From: Thiobacillus thioparus DSM 505
GTDB taxonomy: Bacteria; Pseudomonadota; Gammaproteobacteria; Burkholderiales; Thiobacillaceae
Reading direction: 5' to 3'
DNA length: 64,000 nt
Assembly: GCF_000373385.1 (NCBI RefSeq)
Contig: NZ_KB891330.1
Span: 118,857 to 182,856 of the forward strand
Under the pieces are notes generated by a model, which was not told where the DNA came from, did not search any database, and was given only the letters and a program-made list of their open reading frames with translations. This document shows positions 17,418 to 26,037 of the stretch, piece after piece; positions within the stretch are counted from its first letter, which is position 1; every line of letters begins with the position of its first letter. The position numbers and the translations under genes were made by a program.

Positions 17418-17721
17418 GATCAATCCTCTAAAAGTAGGCAATATGGCGCGTAGGGCTTCAAGCCGTCTGCAACCAACCGGCCCGGCTGGATGCCGAAGCT
17501 GGAAGATCGACAGCCTAGGCGAATGTCACGCACACTTCAGTGCGCTAGCGAACATTGGAACCCAACCTGGCCGGGGATGAATCGCCCCGTTATGTACGTT
17601 CCCGAACAGACCCGAACCCTGATAATGCGACATATTGATCGCCCGGCTTTGTCGAGCGACTGCATCTAACACCCCGGTTCGGCATTGCCTCCCCTTGCAC
17701 AGCTTCTTACAGGACATCTCC

Positions 17722-18534
17722 ATGCATGCGCTATTCAGGCTCGCGTCAGCGGTTGCCGTCTTTACCATTGCCCCGCATGTGGCCGCACAGGCCACCTTTT
17801 ACGAACGCTCGGGATTTGAAGGCCAATCCTTCACCATACAGAAACAGATCGGCAACTTCGCGCGCCACGATTTCAATGACCGCGCATCGTCAGCCATTGT
17901 CAGCGAAGACCGCTGGGAGGTGTGTGAGGATGCTCACTTCAACGGTCAGTGTGTCGTCCTGCGTCCGGGCCGATATCCGTCGCTGGCGGCGATGGGTTTG
18001 AACAACCGCGTTTCATCGGTGCGACCCGTCCGCGCAGACGCGCGTATCGATGACGACCGTTATGCCCCTGCACCTGTCACCGACCATGGCTTCCAGCGTC
18101 GCCACGACGAGCAGCTGTACGAGGCGGACGTTACGTCGGTGCATGCGGTACTCGGAACACCGGAGCAGCGATGCTGGGTCGAGCAGGAAGCCATTCCTCA
18201 GGAACGGCGCGGACTCAATGTTCCCGGGGCAGTTGTCGGTGCCGTCATTGGCGGCATCCTGGGCCACCAGGTCGGCAACGGAACGGGGCAGGATATCGCC
18301 ACTGCCGGTGGGGCTGTCGCGGGGGCCGCGGTAGGTGCCAACGTCGGCCGCAATGGCGGCGGACAGCCGGTGCAAACCCGGGACGTCCAGCGTTGCGAAA
18401 GCGTGCCCGACCAGGCTCATCCCGACTACTGGAATGTTTCCTACAACTTTCGCGGTCAGGCGCATCTGATGCAGATGACCTCGCCTCCGGGTGCCACAGT
18501 GACCGTCAACGAGTGGGGGGAGCCCCGGGAATAA
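17722..18534 (+). CDS. beta-gamma-crystallin plus glycine-zipper exported protein
   Basis: The ATG at 17722 follows AGGA and opens a 270-residue frame with a signal peptide (cleavage near residue 22). Residues 23-103 form a beta-gamma-crystallin domain (ATFYERSGFEGQSFTI, WEVCEDAHFNGQCVVLRPGRYPSL) with both calcium-binding motifs intact: NDRASS (52-57) and NNRVSS (94-99). Residues 168-212 are a glycine-zipper 2TM region (VPGAVVGAVIGGILGHQVGN and AGGAVAGAAVGANVGRN), typical of outer-membrane-associated proteins such as SlyB relatives. The tail DYWNVSYNFRGQAHLMQM resembles that of other 2TM-domain envelope proteins. It could be an envelope-stabilising, calcium-responsive protein. Confidence 0.85.
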   Translation: MHALFRLASAVAVFTIAPHVAAQATFYERSGFEGQSFTIQKQIGNFARHDFNDRASSAIVSEDRWEVCEDAHFNGQCVVLRPGRYPSLAAMGLNNRVSSVRPVRADARIDDDRYAPAPVTDHGFQRRHDEQLYEADVTSVHAVLGTPEQRCWVEQEAIPQERRGLNVPGAVVGAVIGGILGHQVGNGTGQDIATAGGAVAGAAVGANVGRNGGGQPVQTRDVQRCESVPDQAHPDYWNVSYNFRGQAHLMQMTSPPGATVTVNEWGEPRE

Positions 18535-18732
18535 TCCACCGCCGCAGTAGTCGGAACGCAGCGAGGCGTCGCGTATGCAGACAGACCGATCGCGACTCCG
18601 TTCCGACCCTGCAAGGGGGATAATCGGCACAGATGGCAAATCCCGGTGCGAGTACTGGCGTCACGCAAACGAAAGCGGCGCGATGATTTCTCCGAATCTG
18701 ATTGTCGCCACGATCGGTCGTGGCTCCCCTGC

Positions 18733-18770
18733 ACGCATCAAGCAAAAACCGCTCACAACAGGAAAACCAG
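18733..18770 (+). repeat. duplicated gene leader, copy B
   Basis: This is the second copy of the leader at 16061-16097. Here it ends directly at the ATG of the His-rich protein gene and supplies the AGGA ribosome site. Confidence 0.7.
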
Positions 18771-18771
18771 C

Positions 18772-19188
18772 ATGAAACATTTACTCTTCGCAGCCGTACT
18801 GGCCGCCGCCGCCATTCCCGCATTCGCGTCCGACGTCGGGGTGTCGATCAGCGTCGGGCAGCCAGGCTTCTATGGTCAGATCGACATCGGTGGCTATCCG
18901 CCGCCCCGGGTGATCTACCGGGAGCCGAGAATCATCGAGCGCATCGCGGTGAACCGCCCGCCAGTCTATCTGCATGTGCCTCCGGGTCATGCCAGGAACT
19001 GGCGCAAACACTGCCACGAGTACAACGCCTGCGGCGAGCGGGTCTACTTTGTGCGGGACAGCTGGTATGACCGCGAGTATGTTCCGCGTTACCAGAAACA
19101 CCATGGCGATCGTCGCGACGAGAAGCATGACCGCCACGACGAGGGTCATGACAACGGTCGTGGCAACGGTCGCGGCCATGGTCATTAA
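18772..19188 (+). CDS. exported protein with His/Asp-rich tail
   Basis: The 138-residue product has a signal peptide (MKHLLFAAVLAAAAIPAFAS) and a mature part DVGVSISVGQPGFYGQIDIGGYPPP with PPVYLHVPPGHARNWRKHCHEYNACGERVYFV, a pattern shared with other small exported proteins of Betaproteobacteria whose role is unknown. The last 30 residues are almost only His, Asp, Arg, Gly and Lys (KHHGDRRDEKHDRHDEGH), a probable metal-binding tail. The ATG at 18772 is preceded by AGGAAAA within a duplicated leader. Confidence 0.75.
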   Translation: MKHLLFAAVLAAAAIPAFASDVGVSISVGQPGFYGQIDIGGYPPPRVIYREPRIIERIAVNRPPVYLHVPPGHARNWRKHCHEYNACGERVYFVRDSWYDREYVPRYQKHHGDRRDEKHDRHDEGHDNGRGNGRGHGH

Positions 19189-19304
19189 ATTATTGGCATA
19201 ACGATGTGCTCGGCCCCACCCTCCGCCATGACGCGAAGGTATTCCCGTCCCCCCTGCCATGAAGGTGGTGAGGGCCCGGTCGCATCCTCCGGTAAGGCCA
19301 TGCC

Positions 19305-21797
19305 ATGAACGATGCCGCGACCAACATCCTGCTCATCGAAGACGACCCTGACGATGCCAGACTGATCCAGGATGCGCTCGCGGGGACGGGGAGCAAACCG
19401 TTTCGTGTCGAATGGGTGCCTCGTCTCTCCGATGCGCTCAAACGGCTGGGCAGCCAGGAATTCGAGGTGGTTCTGCTTGATCTGTCGTTGCCGGATAGCG
19501 CAGGCCTCGAAGCCTTCGACCAGGTGTTCCAGGTGGCGCCCGATTCGCTGATTCTGGTCCTCAGCGGATTGACCGATGAAGACACTGCGCGCCAGGCCAT
19601 GGAACGGGGTGCCCACGACTATTTCTCCAAAGGCCACGTCGACGCCAACTGGCTGCCGCGTGCCCTGCGCTACGTCATTGATCGCAAGACTGCCCGGAGT
19701 GCGCTGCAGAGCAGCGAGGAACGTTTTCGCGCGATGAGCGACGCCTCCCCGCTGGGGATTTTCGTCTCCGATGCCGAGGGGAGTTGCATCTATACCAACA
19801 CGGCGTATCAGAAAATATCGGGGCTGACACAGGAACAGACACTGGGTACCAACTGGAGCATGGCAATCCACCCGGAGGATCGCGAGCGCGTCCTAGCCGA
19901 GTGGCGCGACGCTGCGCAAGGCCATGCGCCCTTCCAGACCGAGTTCCGTTTCCTGCAGCAGGACAGCCACATCGTCTGGACACGCGTCAATAGTGCCGCC
20001 ATGCTCAACGGAAAGAAATGGTTCGGCCTGGTGCAAACGGTCGAGGACATCACCGAACGCAAGTCGGCGGAGTTCGTCTTGCAGGCGGCGGAAGAAGCCC
20101 TGTTCGAAGAGAAGGAGCGCGCCCAGGTGACGCTCAACTCCATCGGCGACGCCGTGCTGACCACCGATCTTCTGGGCAACGTGACCTATCTGAACCTGGT
20201 GGCGGAGACGATGACCGGCTGGCCTCGAAAGGAGGCGCTGGGCCGGCCGATTTCCGAGGTATTCATCATCCTCGAAAGCACGACGCGACTGTCGGCAGCG
20301 AACCCGATGCTGCGCGCCATCGCAGAAAACCGGACAGTGGAAATGGATACGAATTGCGTGCTGATCCGCCGTGACGGGTCCGAGTCCGCGATCGAGGATT
20401 CCGCCGCCCCCATACACAGCCGGGATGGCCAGGTCATCGGTGCGGTAATCGTCTTCCACGACGTCAGCGAATCGCGGGCCATGGCGCTGGAGATGGCCCA
20501 TCTGGCCCAGCACGACTTTCTCACCAGCCTGCCCAACCGGCTCCTGCTCTCAGAACGCATGGCCCATGCGATCGGGCTGGCCCAGCGGCACAATAAACAG
20601 GTCGGGCTGCTGTTCCTCGACCTGGACCATTTCAAACACATCAACGATTCGCTGGGGCATGCGGTCGGCGACCAGTTGCTGCAGTCGATTGCGAACCGAC
20701 TGGTTGAGTGCGTGCGCGCCACCGACACGGTATGCCGCCAGGGCGGCGACGAGTTCGTGATCCTGCTCGCCGAAATCGGGCAGCCGCAGGATGCGGCACA
20801 CGTCGCGGAGACCTTGCGTACCGCGCTTTCCATTCCCCACATGATCGGCGGACACGAACTCCACATCAGCCTGAGTATCGGCATCAGCGTCTTTCCGGAT
20901 GACGGCGCCGACGTGGCGACCTTGATGCAGAACGCTGACACCGCGATGTATCACGCCAAGGCAAGCGGCCGCAACAACTACCAGTTCTTCAGGGCCGACA
21001 TGAATACCCGCGCAGTGCGCCGGCTGCTTGTCGAAAACAGTCTGCGCCGCGCCCTGAAACTGGGAGAGTTCCTGCTGCATTACCAACCAAAGATCGATCT
21101 CGCTTCCGGCGGGATTACCGGCGCCGAGGCGCTCATCCGCTGGCAGGACCCCGACCTCGGACTCATCCACCCGGCACAATTCGTGCCGATCGCGGAAGAC
21201 AATGGGTTCATCGTGCCGGTCGGCCGCTGGGTACTGCGCGAGGCCTGCAGACAAGTTCAGGCTTGGCTGGATGCAGGCCTGCCTGCCGTGCCTGTCTCGG
21301 TCAATATTTCCGCGGTGGAGTTCAGGCACGAGGGTTTTGTGGAGGGCGTTGCGCTTATCCTGAAGGAAACCGGTCTGGCAGCGCACTACTTGGAGCTGGA
21401 ATTGACCGAAAGCATCCTCATGCATGAGGCCGAATCGTCGGCGTCGGTTCTTGAGGCACTCAAGGCCATGGGGGTACAGCTAGCCATCGATGACTTCGGC
21501 ACCGGCTATTCGAGTCTGAGTTACCTGAAGCGCTTCCCGATCGATACCCTGAAGATCGACCAGTCGTTCGTGCGCGACATCGTCACCGATGCAGGCGATG
21601 CAACCATCGTGGACGCTGTGATCGGGATGGGAAGAAACCTCCACCAACGGGTCATAGCCGAGGGCGTGGAAACGCACGAACAGCTTGTGTTCCTGCAGGA
21701 TCGGCATTGCGACGAGGGGCAAGGATTTCATTTCAGCCGCCCCGTGCCCGCCGAGGAGTTCGCCTCCTTGCTCGTTCGCGGAAAGAACGCGAAGTAA
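19305..21797 (+). CDS. receiver-PAS-PAS-GGDEF-EAL c-di-GMP signalling protein
   Basis: At 830 residues this has a response-regulator receiver domain (1-125; acidic pair EDD, phospho-acceptor Asp59 in LLDLSLPDS), two PAS domains (about 140-255 and 265-390), a GGDEF domain (about 400-560) and an EAL domain (about 570-825). RQGGDEF is intact and preceded by the RxxD inhibitory site (RATD). EAL motifs are EALIRW, NISAVEF, ELTES, DDFGTGYSS, KIDQSFVRD, AEGVET and QGFHFSRP. Both catalytic sets look complete, so it could make or degrade c-di-GMP in response to phosphorylation. No partner kinase is adjacent. Confidence 0.93.
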   Translation: MNDAATNILLIEDDPDDARLIQDALAGTGSKPFRVEWVPRLSDALKRLGSQEFEVVLLDLSLPDSAGLEAFDQVFQVAPDSLILVLSGLTDEDTARQAMERGAHDYFSKGHVDANWLPRALRYVIDRKTARSALQSSEERFRAMSDASPLGIFVSDAEGSCIYTNTAYQKISGLTQEQTLGTNWSMAIHPEDRERVLAEWRDAAQGHAPFQTEFRFLQQDSHIVWTRVNSAAMLNGKKWFGLVQTVEDITERKSAEFVLQAAEEALFEEKERAQVTLNSIGDAVLTTDLLGNVTYLNLVAETMTGWPRKEALGRPISEVFIILESTTRLSAANPMLRAIAENRTVEMDTNCVLIRRDGSESAIEDSAAPIHSRDGQVIGAVIVFHDVSESRAMALEMAHLAQHDFLTSLPNRLLLSERMAHAIGLAQRHNKQVGLLFLDLDHFKHINDSLGHAVGDQLLQSIANRLVECVRATDTVCRQGGDEFVILLAEIGQPQDAAHVAETLRTALSIPHMIGGHELHISLSIGISVFPDDGADVATLMQNADTAMYHAKASGRNNYQFFRADMNTRAVRRLLVENSLRRALKLGEFLLHYQPKIDLASGGITGAEALIRWQDPDLGLIHPAQFVPIAEDNGFIVPVGRWVLREACRQVQAWLDAGLPAVPVSVNISAVEFRHEGFVEGVALILKETGLAAHYLELELTESILMHEAESSASVLEALKAMGVQLAIDDFGTGYSSLSYLKRFPIDTLKIDQSFVRDIVTDAGDATIVDAVIGMGRNLHQRVIAEGVETHEQLVFLQDRHCDEGQGFHFSRPVPAEEFASLLVRGKNAK

Positions 21798-21889
21798 AGG
21801 CGAAACCTGATCGCCCGAACAGCGTCCAGGCGTCTATGCGCCCCGCACCACCCCAGGGTAAACGGGGCCTGTTACACCCGCGTCGAATT

Positions 21890-22009
21890 TCAAACATCAC
21901 CGCGCGCGCCGGACCGGTCGACCTTGTCGTCCATCTCGCCCATCAGGGCGGCCAGGCCGTTGACGGCTTCCTCGCGGGAGCGCTTCATCGACTGTTCCAT
22001 CTTATCCAT
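21890..22009 (-). CDS. 39-residue peptide duplicated from the neighbouring LapA-like gene
   Basis: An ATG at 22009, five bases after the stop of the coiled-coil gene, opens a 39-codon frame. Its MDKMEQSM..S..EAVNGLAAL and GEMDDKVDR closely match the C-terminal part of the membrane protein two genes upstream (MDKMEQSM..S..EAVNGLAALVGEMDDKIDR). The DNA is visibly repeated as well (21917-22009 against 22344-22440). It lies in the same apparent operon. It is either a functional small protein that pairs with the larger one or a leftover of a partial gene duplication. Confidence 0.55.
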   Translation of the reverse strand: MDKMEQSMKRSREEAVNGLAALMGEMDDKVDRSGARGDV

Positions 22010-22014
22010 GCGAA

Positions 22015-22305
22015 TTATTTCCCGAGGCGGGACCGGGCGGATTCGATCGCCTCGCCGATGGCGTCCCATGCCAGCTCGACGCCGGCCTTCATATCCTGCC
22101 AGACACCCTCGCTCGCATTGCGCAACGACTCCAGCTTGACGCGCGCGTCGTCCTGCCGGACGCGCAGCGTGGCGATCTGCTTCTGATACGCGTCGCGCGC
22201 GCCCGCCTCGGCATGCTCCATCCTGGCAGCCAGCGCGTCGATCTCGGCATTGCCCTTGTCCAGCAGGGAATGCATCTTGCGCACATATTCGTCGCGTGTA
22301 CTCAT
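22015..22305 (-). CDS. small coiled-coil protein
   Basis: The 96-residue product, MSTRDEYVRKMHSLLDKGNA then EIDALAARMEHAEAGARDAYQKQI, is predicted to be almost entirely alpha-helical with heptad repeats. A short amphipathic C-terminal part (AWDAIGEAIESARSRLGK) follows. It begins one base after the stop of the LapA-like gene (TGACATG), so they are surely co-transcribed. Similar small coiled-coil proteins are found in many Proteobacteria, with no known role. Confidence 0.7.
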   Translation of the reverse strand: MSTRDEYVRKMHSLLDKGNAEIDALAARMEHAEAGARDAYQKQIATLRVRQDDARVKLESLRNASEGVWQDMKAGVELAWDAIGEAIESARSRLGK

Positions 22306-22306
22306 G

Positions 22307-22798
22307 TCAGTGTCCTTTCGTTTCGGTTGTATTCCGCGCAAGCGCGCGATCGATCTTGTCGTCCATCTCGCCGACCAGCGCGGCAAGGCCATTGACGGCT
22401 TCGTTCATGGATTGCCACATCGACTGCTCCATCTTGTCCATATGGACATCGGCCTGCCCGATCGCATCGCGCAATTGCGCGAATTCCTGCGTGACCTGAG
22501 CGCGCAATTCGTTCAGGCGCGAAGCTTCGGCGCTTTCCGCAAGTTTGCGCTGCGCCTGCAATTCCTGATTGTGGCGACGTGACTCCATCAACATGTTCGT
22601 GCGCAACATCAGGGCATAAAGGACAAACAGCGCCACCAGCACCAAGGTCACACCAAGCAGGATCACCCCGAGCGGCCCCTCGACATGGAAGGCCACGAAC
22701 GACAGCAGGGTGGGGGCAGTCAGCACCGACCAGTTGGCCAGGGTGAAGCCCGCCAACAGAAACAAGGCCACCAGGATGACTGCGCCGAGTACGCTCAT
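22307..22798 (-). CDS. two-helix membrane protein with coiled-coil tail (LapA-like)
   Basis: The 163-residue protein begins MSVLGAVILVALFLLAGF, has a second helix about residues 42-68 (GPLGVILLGVTLVLVALFVLY), then a cytoplasmic coiled coil (MESRRHNQELQAQRKLAESAE and beyond). The overall shape resembles LapA-domain proteins. A Shine-Dalgarno sequence (AAAGGAG) precedes the ATG at 22798. It heads an operon with two small helical proteins, one of which duplicates its C-terminal motif, suggesting hetero-oligomer formation at the inner membrane. Confidence 0.7.
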   Translation of the reverse strand: MSVLGAVILVALFLLAGFTLANWSVLTAPTLLSFVAFHVEGPLGVILLGVTLVLVALFVLYALMLRTNMLMESRRHNQELQAQRKLAESAEASRLNELRAQVTQEFAQLRDAIGQADVHMDKMEQSMWQSMNEAVNGLAALVGEMDDKIDRALARNTTETKGH

Positions 22799-22935
22799 TG
22801 CCACTCCTTTCCGGTTCTGACTGGGTATCTTCCGTCAAGTATAGACACGCGGCAAAACGGACGGCTTGCGCACGGTTCCCGCCGATCATCCGCCACCGTT
22901 CTTATCCGGCTGGCTGTCCGCCGCCTCGGGGCATA

Positions 22936-23643
22936 ATGACTGCTCTCGATATTTCCGGCTCCGTCATGACCCTTCCGCGCCTGCCCATCCTGTCCCTGCT
23001 CGAAACCCGCGTCCTCGGCGTGCTCTGCGAAAAGCAGCACACCGTGCCCGACACCTATCCGCTGTCGCTCAACGCCCTGGTGGCCGGCTGCAATCAAAAG
23101 ACCAGCCGTCATCCCCTCATCGAAGCCGGCGAGGCCGAGGTACAGGCCGCCATCGACACGCTCAAGGGGCCGGCCCTGGTCATCGAATCCAGCGGCGGCC
23201 GCGTGACGCGCTACGCCCACAACACGGAAAAAGTCCTGCGCCTCCCCGCCCAGTCCGTCGCCCTGCTCACCGTACTGATGCTGCGCGGCCCGCAAACCGC
23301 GGGCGAGTTGCGCATCAACAGCGAACGCCTGCATCGCTTCGCCGACATCTCGGCGGTGGAAGCCTTTCTGCAGGAACTGGCCGAACGGCCCGATGGTGCC
23401 CTGGTGACCGAACTGCCGCGCCAGCCCGGCTCGCGCGAAAACCGCTGGGCGCATCTGCTCAGCGGCACCCCGGATATCGAGGCAATTCCGGCAGTGCCTG
23501 CCTCTGCATTCGAACCCGGCGATACCGTCAGCATGGGCGAAATCGCCGCGCTCAAGGCGCATGTGGGGCGACTGGAAACCGAGATCGACGCCCTGAAGGG
23601 ATTGGTGGGTAGACTATGCGAGGAACTCGGCGTGCAGCCCTGA
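22936..23643 (+). CDS. yceH: YceH family protein (DUF480)
   Basis: The sequence LETRVLGVLCEKQHTVPDTYPLSLNALVAGCNQKTSR followed by LMLRGPQTAGELRINSERLHRF and ending with a coiled segment (HVGRLETEIDALKGLVGRLCEEL) is the complete YceH pattern of two winged-helix domains. The molecular role of YceH is unclear. The start is uncertain: ATG 22936 (MTALDISG) or ATG 22966 (MTLPRLPIL), the latter closer to the usual family start. It is divergent from the LapA-like operon. Confidence 0.9.
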   Translation: MTALDISGSVMTLPRLPILSLLETRVLGVLCEKQHTVPDTYPLSLNALVAGCNQKTSRHPLIEAGEAEVQAAIDTLKGPALVIESSGGRVTRYAHNTEKVLRLPAQSVALLTVLMLRGPQTAGELRINSERLHRFADISAVEAFLQELAERPDGALVTELPRQPGSRENRWAHLLSGTPDIEAIPAVPASAFEPGDTVSMGEIAALKAHVGRLETEIDALKGLVGRLCEELGVQP

Positions 23644-23726
23644 AAGGGGTGGCGCGTTGCGCGACCCCACGCACACGGCCGGCCTGACTGTCTATATTTC
23701 ATTCAAACTGAACGAATGGATGACGC

Positions 23727-24296
23727 ATGCCGAATTTGGCACATAACTCGATTGGGGCGGTCATCGCCCTCGCTCTGGCAGGCGGGATCGCATATGCCAC
23801 GGAAAGGCACACGACTATGGAACTGACTTCAAGCGCATTCGCCCCGAACACCGATATTCCCAGCCTGCATACCTGCGAGGGCAGCGACCTGTCGCCCCCG
23901 CTGGCGTGGACCGGCGTACCGGCCGAGACCCGAAGCCTGGCGCTGATCGTCGACGACCCCGATGCCCCCGACCCGGCTGCGCCGAAAATGACCTGGGTGC
24001 ACTGGGTGCTCTACAACCTCCCCCCCAGCACCCCCGGACTCGCCGCCGGCATGACCACGACGCGGCTGCCGGCCGGCACGCGCGAAGGCCTCAACGACTG
24101 GCAGCGCACAGGCTACGGCGGCCCCTGCCCGCCCATCGGCCGCCACCGCTATGTCTTCAAGCTATACGCACTCGACACCCGACTGCCGGTTTTCTGGTCG
24201 GCGACCAAGGCCACGCTGGAAAAGGCGATGCAGGGGCACATCCTGGCGCAGAGCGAATTGGTGGGGTATTACAAAAAGGGTGGCAGGGGTTCGTAG
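23727..24296 (+). CDS. PEBP/YbhB-family protein with signal peptide
   Basis: The 189-residue protein starts with a hydrophobic signal segment (IGAVIALALAGGIAYA). Then comes a YbhB/YbcL-type Raf-kinase-inhibitor-like domain: MELTSSAFAPNTDIPSLHTC, GSDLSPPLAWTGVPAETRSLALIVDDPDAPD, WVHWVLYNLPP and GYGGPCPPIGRHRYVFKLYALD. The ligand pocket motif DPDAP and GPCPP/HRY are intact. Bacterial members have no settled role. The signal peptide indicates a periplasmic form; the cytoplasmic form YbhB lacks it. Confidence 0.9.
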   Translation: MPNLAHNSIGAVIALALAGGIAYATERHTTMELTSSAFAPNTDIPSLHTCEGSDLSPPLAWTGVPAETRSLALIVDDPDAPDPAAPKMTWVHWVLYNLPPSTPGLAAGMTTTRLPAGTREGLNDWQRTGYGGPCPPIGRHRYVFKLYALDTRLPVFWSATKATLEKAMQGHILAQSELVGYYKKGGRGS

Positions 24297-24376
24297 ATCG
24301 GTGGGAAGTCGGTTGTTTGTTCCGGCCGATTGGCCAAGTGGCGGCAACTTGTTGAATGAATTGCCGACGCCGATTG

Positions 24377-24724
24377 TCACCGCAGAATCTTCTCCATTGC
24401 TTTTCCTTTCGTGAGTTCATCCACCAGCTTGTCCAGGTATCGTATTTTTCGCATCAGTGGATCGTCTACTTCTTCTACGCGAACGCCACACACAACGCCT
24501 TTGATAAGCGAGACGTTCGGATGGATGGCGGGCGCTTGAGCAAAAAATGTCTCAAAATCGTTTTGTCGCTCGATCTGCTTCTCTAATCCCGACGGGGTAT
24601 AGCCCGTCAACCAGCAGATAATTTCGTCAACTTCTTCCTTCGTGCGGTTTTTACGTTCAGCCTTCTGAACATATAGCGGATACACCTTAGAGAATTCGGT
24701 AGTGAAAATGCGATGTTTAGGCAT
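24377..24724 (-). CDS. DUF2200 protein
   Basis: The 115-residue product reads [41 protein letters not shown] and [22 protein letters not shown], the full DUF2200 pattern. Function is unknown. Three ATG codons stand in a row; the last (24724) has the best spacing, seven bases, from GGAGG. The gene is visibly richer in A and T than its neighbours and lies next to gene-poor DNA, so it may have been acquired by transfer. Confidence 0.88.
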   Translation of the reverse strand: MPKHRIFTTEFSKVYPLYVQKAERKNRTKEEVDEIICWLTGYTPSGLEKQIERQNDFETFFAQAPAIHPNVSLIKGVVCGVRVEEVDDPLMRKIRYLDKLVDELTKGKAMEKILR

Positions 24725-25117
24725 CATCATTCCTCCGATGCACGTTTCTGAGCGCCAGCAGTCATTCGCCAGGCTGGTTGGTCCGTGTTATTCAAGTTCA
24801 CAGACCATGCCGACATATCGTAACCGATTGATTAAAAACCCGTTAATCGAGAACGTCGACGCGTATTTGTGATGAGAGTCCGGACCGAATGTCTGCTGAG
24901 GGTGAAATGCTCTATGGACCGTTTCCGGCTGTTTACAGACGAAATACTCCACGCAAATCCCGTGTCATATCCCGGCTCCTGCCGCAGGATCTAAATATAG
25001 ATTAAGGCATATTCATTTCGACAACCGATTCCGGCATCCCCAAAATGCCTACCGACTGGCTACCCGGTTCGACCGCCATCCTCCATAATCCGGCATCCTG
25101 AAAGTCCGGTTTCATCC
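24725..25117. other. gene-free stretch
   Basis: No coding frame is supported between the DUF2200 start and the patatin-like gene. The DNA is comparatively AT-rich (for example TAAATATAGATTAAGGCATA near 24992-25012) and should contain the divergent promoters. No clear operator, repeat or RNA was recognised. Confidence 0.4.
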
Positions 25118-25990
25118 ATGCGTCGCCTCGTCCTGCTCCTGTTCACTGCCCTGCTGACCGCCTGTGCCGCTCCGCCACCGGTGCCGACAGTACCCGCCCC
25201 GACGCCGAAACCACCGCTCAAGATTGCGCTGGTTCTGGGCGGCGGCGCGGCGCGCGGCTTTGCCCACATCGGCGTGATCAAGGCGCTGGAAGCCCAGGGC
25301 ATCGTACCCAGCATGGTGGTGGGCACCAGCGCAGGATCGGTGGTGGGCGCACTCTATGCCTCGGGCATGAGCGGATTCGAACTGCAGAAGCAGGCCCTGG
25401 ATATCCAGGAGAACATGGTGACGGACTGGGTCATGCCCAACCGGGGCGTATTGAAGGGCGAGGCGCTGCAGGACTTCATCAACCAGCAGGTGAAGAACCT
25501 GCCCATTCAGAGACTGCCGAAGCCCCTGGGGGTAGTGGCCACCGATCTGCAAAGCGGCGAGATGGTTCTCTTCCGCCAGGGGAACACGGGCATGGCGGTT
25601 CGTGCTTCCAGCGCCGTACCGGGCGTGTTCCAGCCCGTCGAGATCAACGGCCGGGATTACGTGGACGGCGGCCTCACCTCGCCTGTGCCGGCCCAGGCCG
25701 CGCGCGCCATGGGAGCGGACTTCGTCATCGCCGTGGACATTTCCAACGTCAACCGCCGCGACAAGCTCGCCGGCACACTGGACGTGCTGCTGCAGACCTT
25801 CGCCATCATGGGCCATACGATCAGCCGCCACGAACTGGAAGACGCGGACGTCGTCATCCGGCCGAAGACGGCTACGGTGAGCAGCACCGATTTCGCGGAT
25901 CGCAATCTCGCCATCCTGGAAGGCGAGAAGGCCGCCGCCGCCGTCATGCCTGAACTCAAGGCCAAGCTCGCCCGGGCCCAGCAGCGCTGA
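25118..25990 (+). CDS. patatin-like phospholipase, lipoprotein
   Basis: The 290-residue protein starts with a lipoprotein signal (LLTAC, Cys16) and a Pro-rich linker. The patatin domain has the oxyanion loop GGGAARG, the nucleophile motif GTSAGS (Ser71) and the dyad motif DGG (Asp183), so it should be an active Ser/Asp acyl hydrolase of the RssA/NTE type. The lipid anchor places it at the periplasmic face of a membrane, which is less common than the cytoplasmic RssA form. Possible substrates are phospholipids or other acyl esters. It is followed 47 bases later by an ABC exporter gene on the same strand. Confidence 0.9.
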   Translation: MRRLVLLLFTALLTACAAPPPVPTVPAPTPKPPLKIALVLGGGAARGFAHIGVIKALEAQGIVPSMVVGTSAGSVVGALYASGMSGFELQKQALDIQENMVTDWVMPNRGVLKGEALQDFINQQVKNLPIQRLPKPLGVVATDLQSGEMVLFRQGNTGMAVRASSAVPGVFQPVEINGRDYVDGGLTSPVPAQAARAMGADFVIAVDISNVNRRDKLAGTLDVLLQTFAIMGHTISRHELEDADVVIRPKTATVSSTDFADRNLAILEGEKAAAAVMPELKAKLARAQQR

Positions 25991-26037
25991 AGACGGGTTT
26001 CCCGCACGCCGGGGAACGAGTTGGACAATAATTGCGG

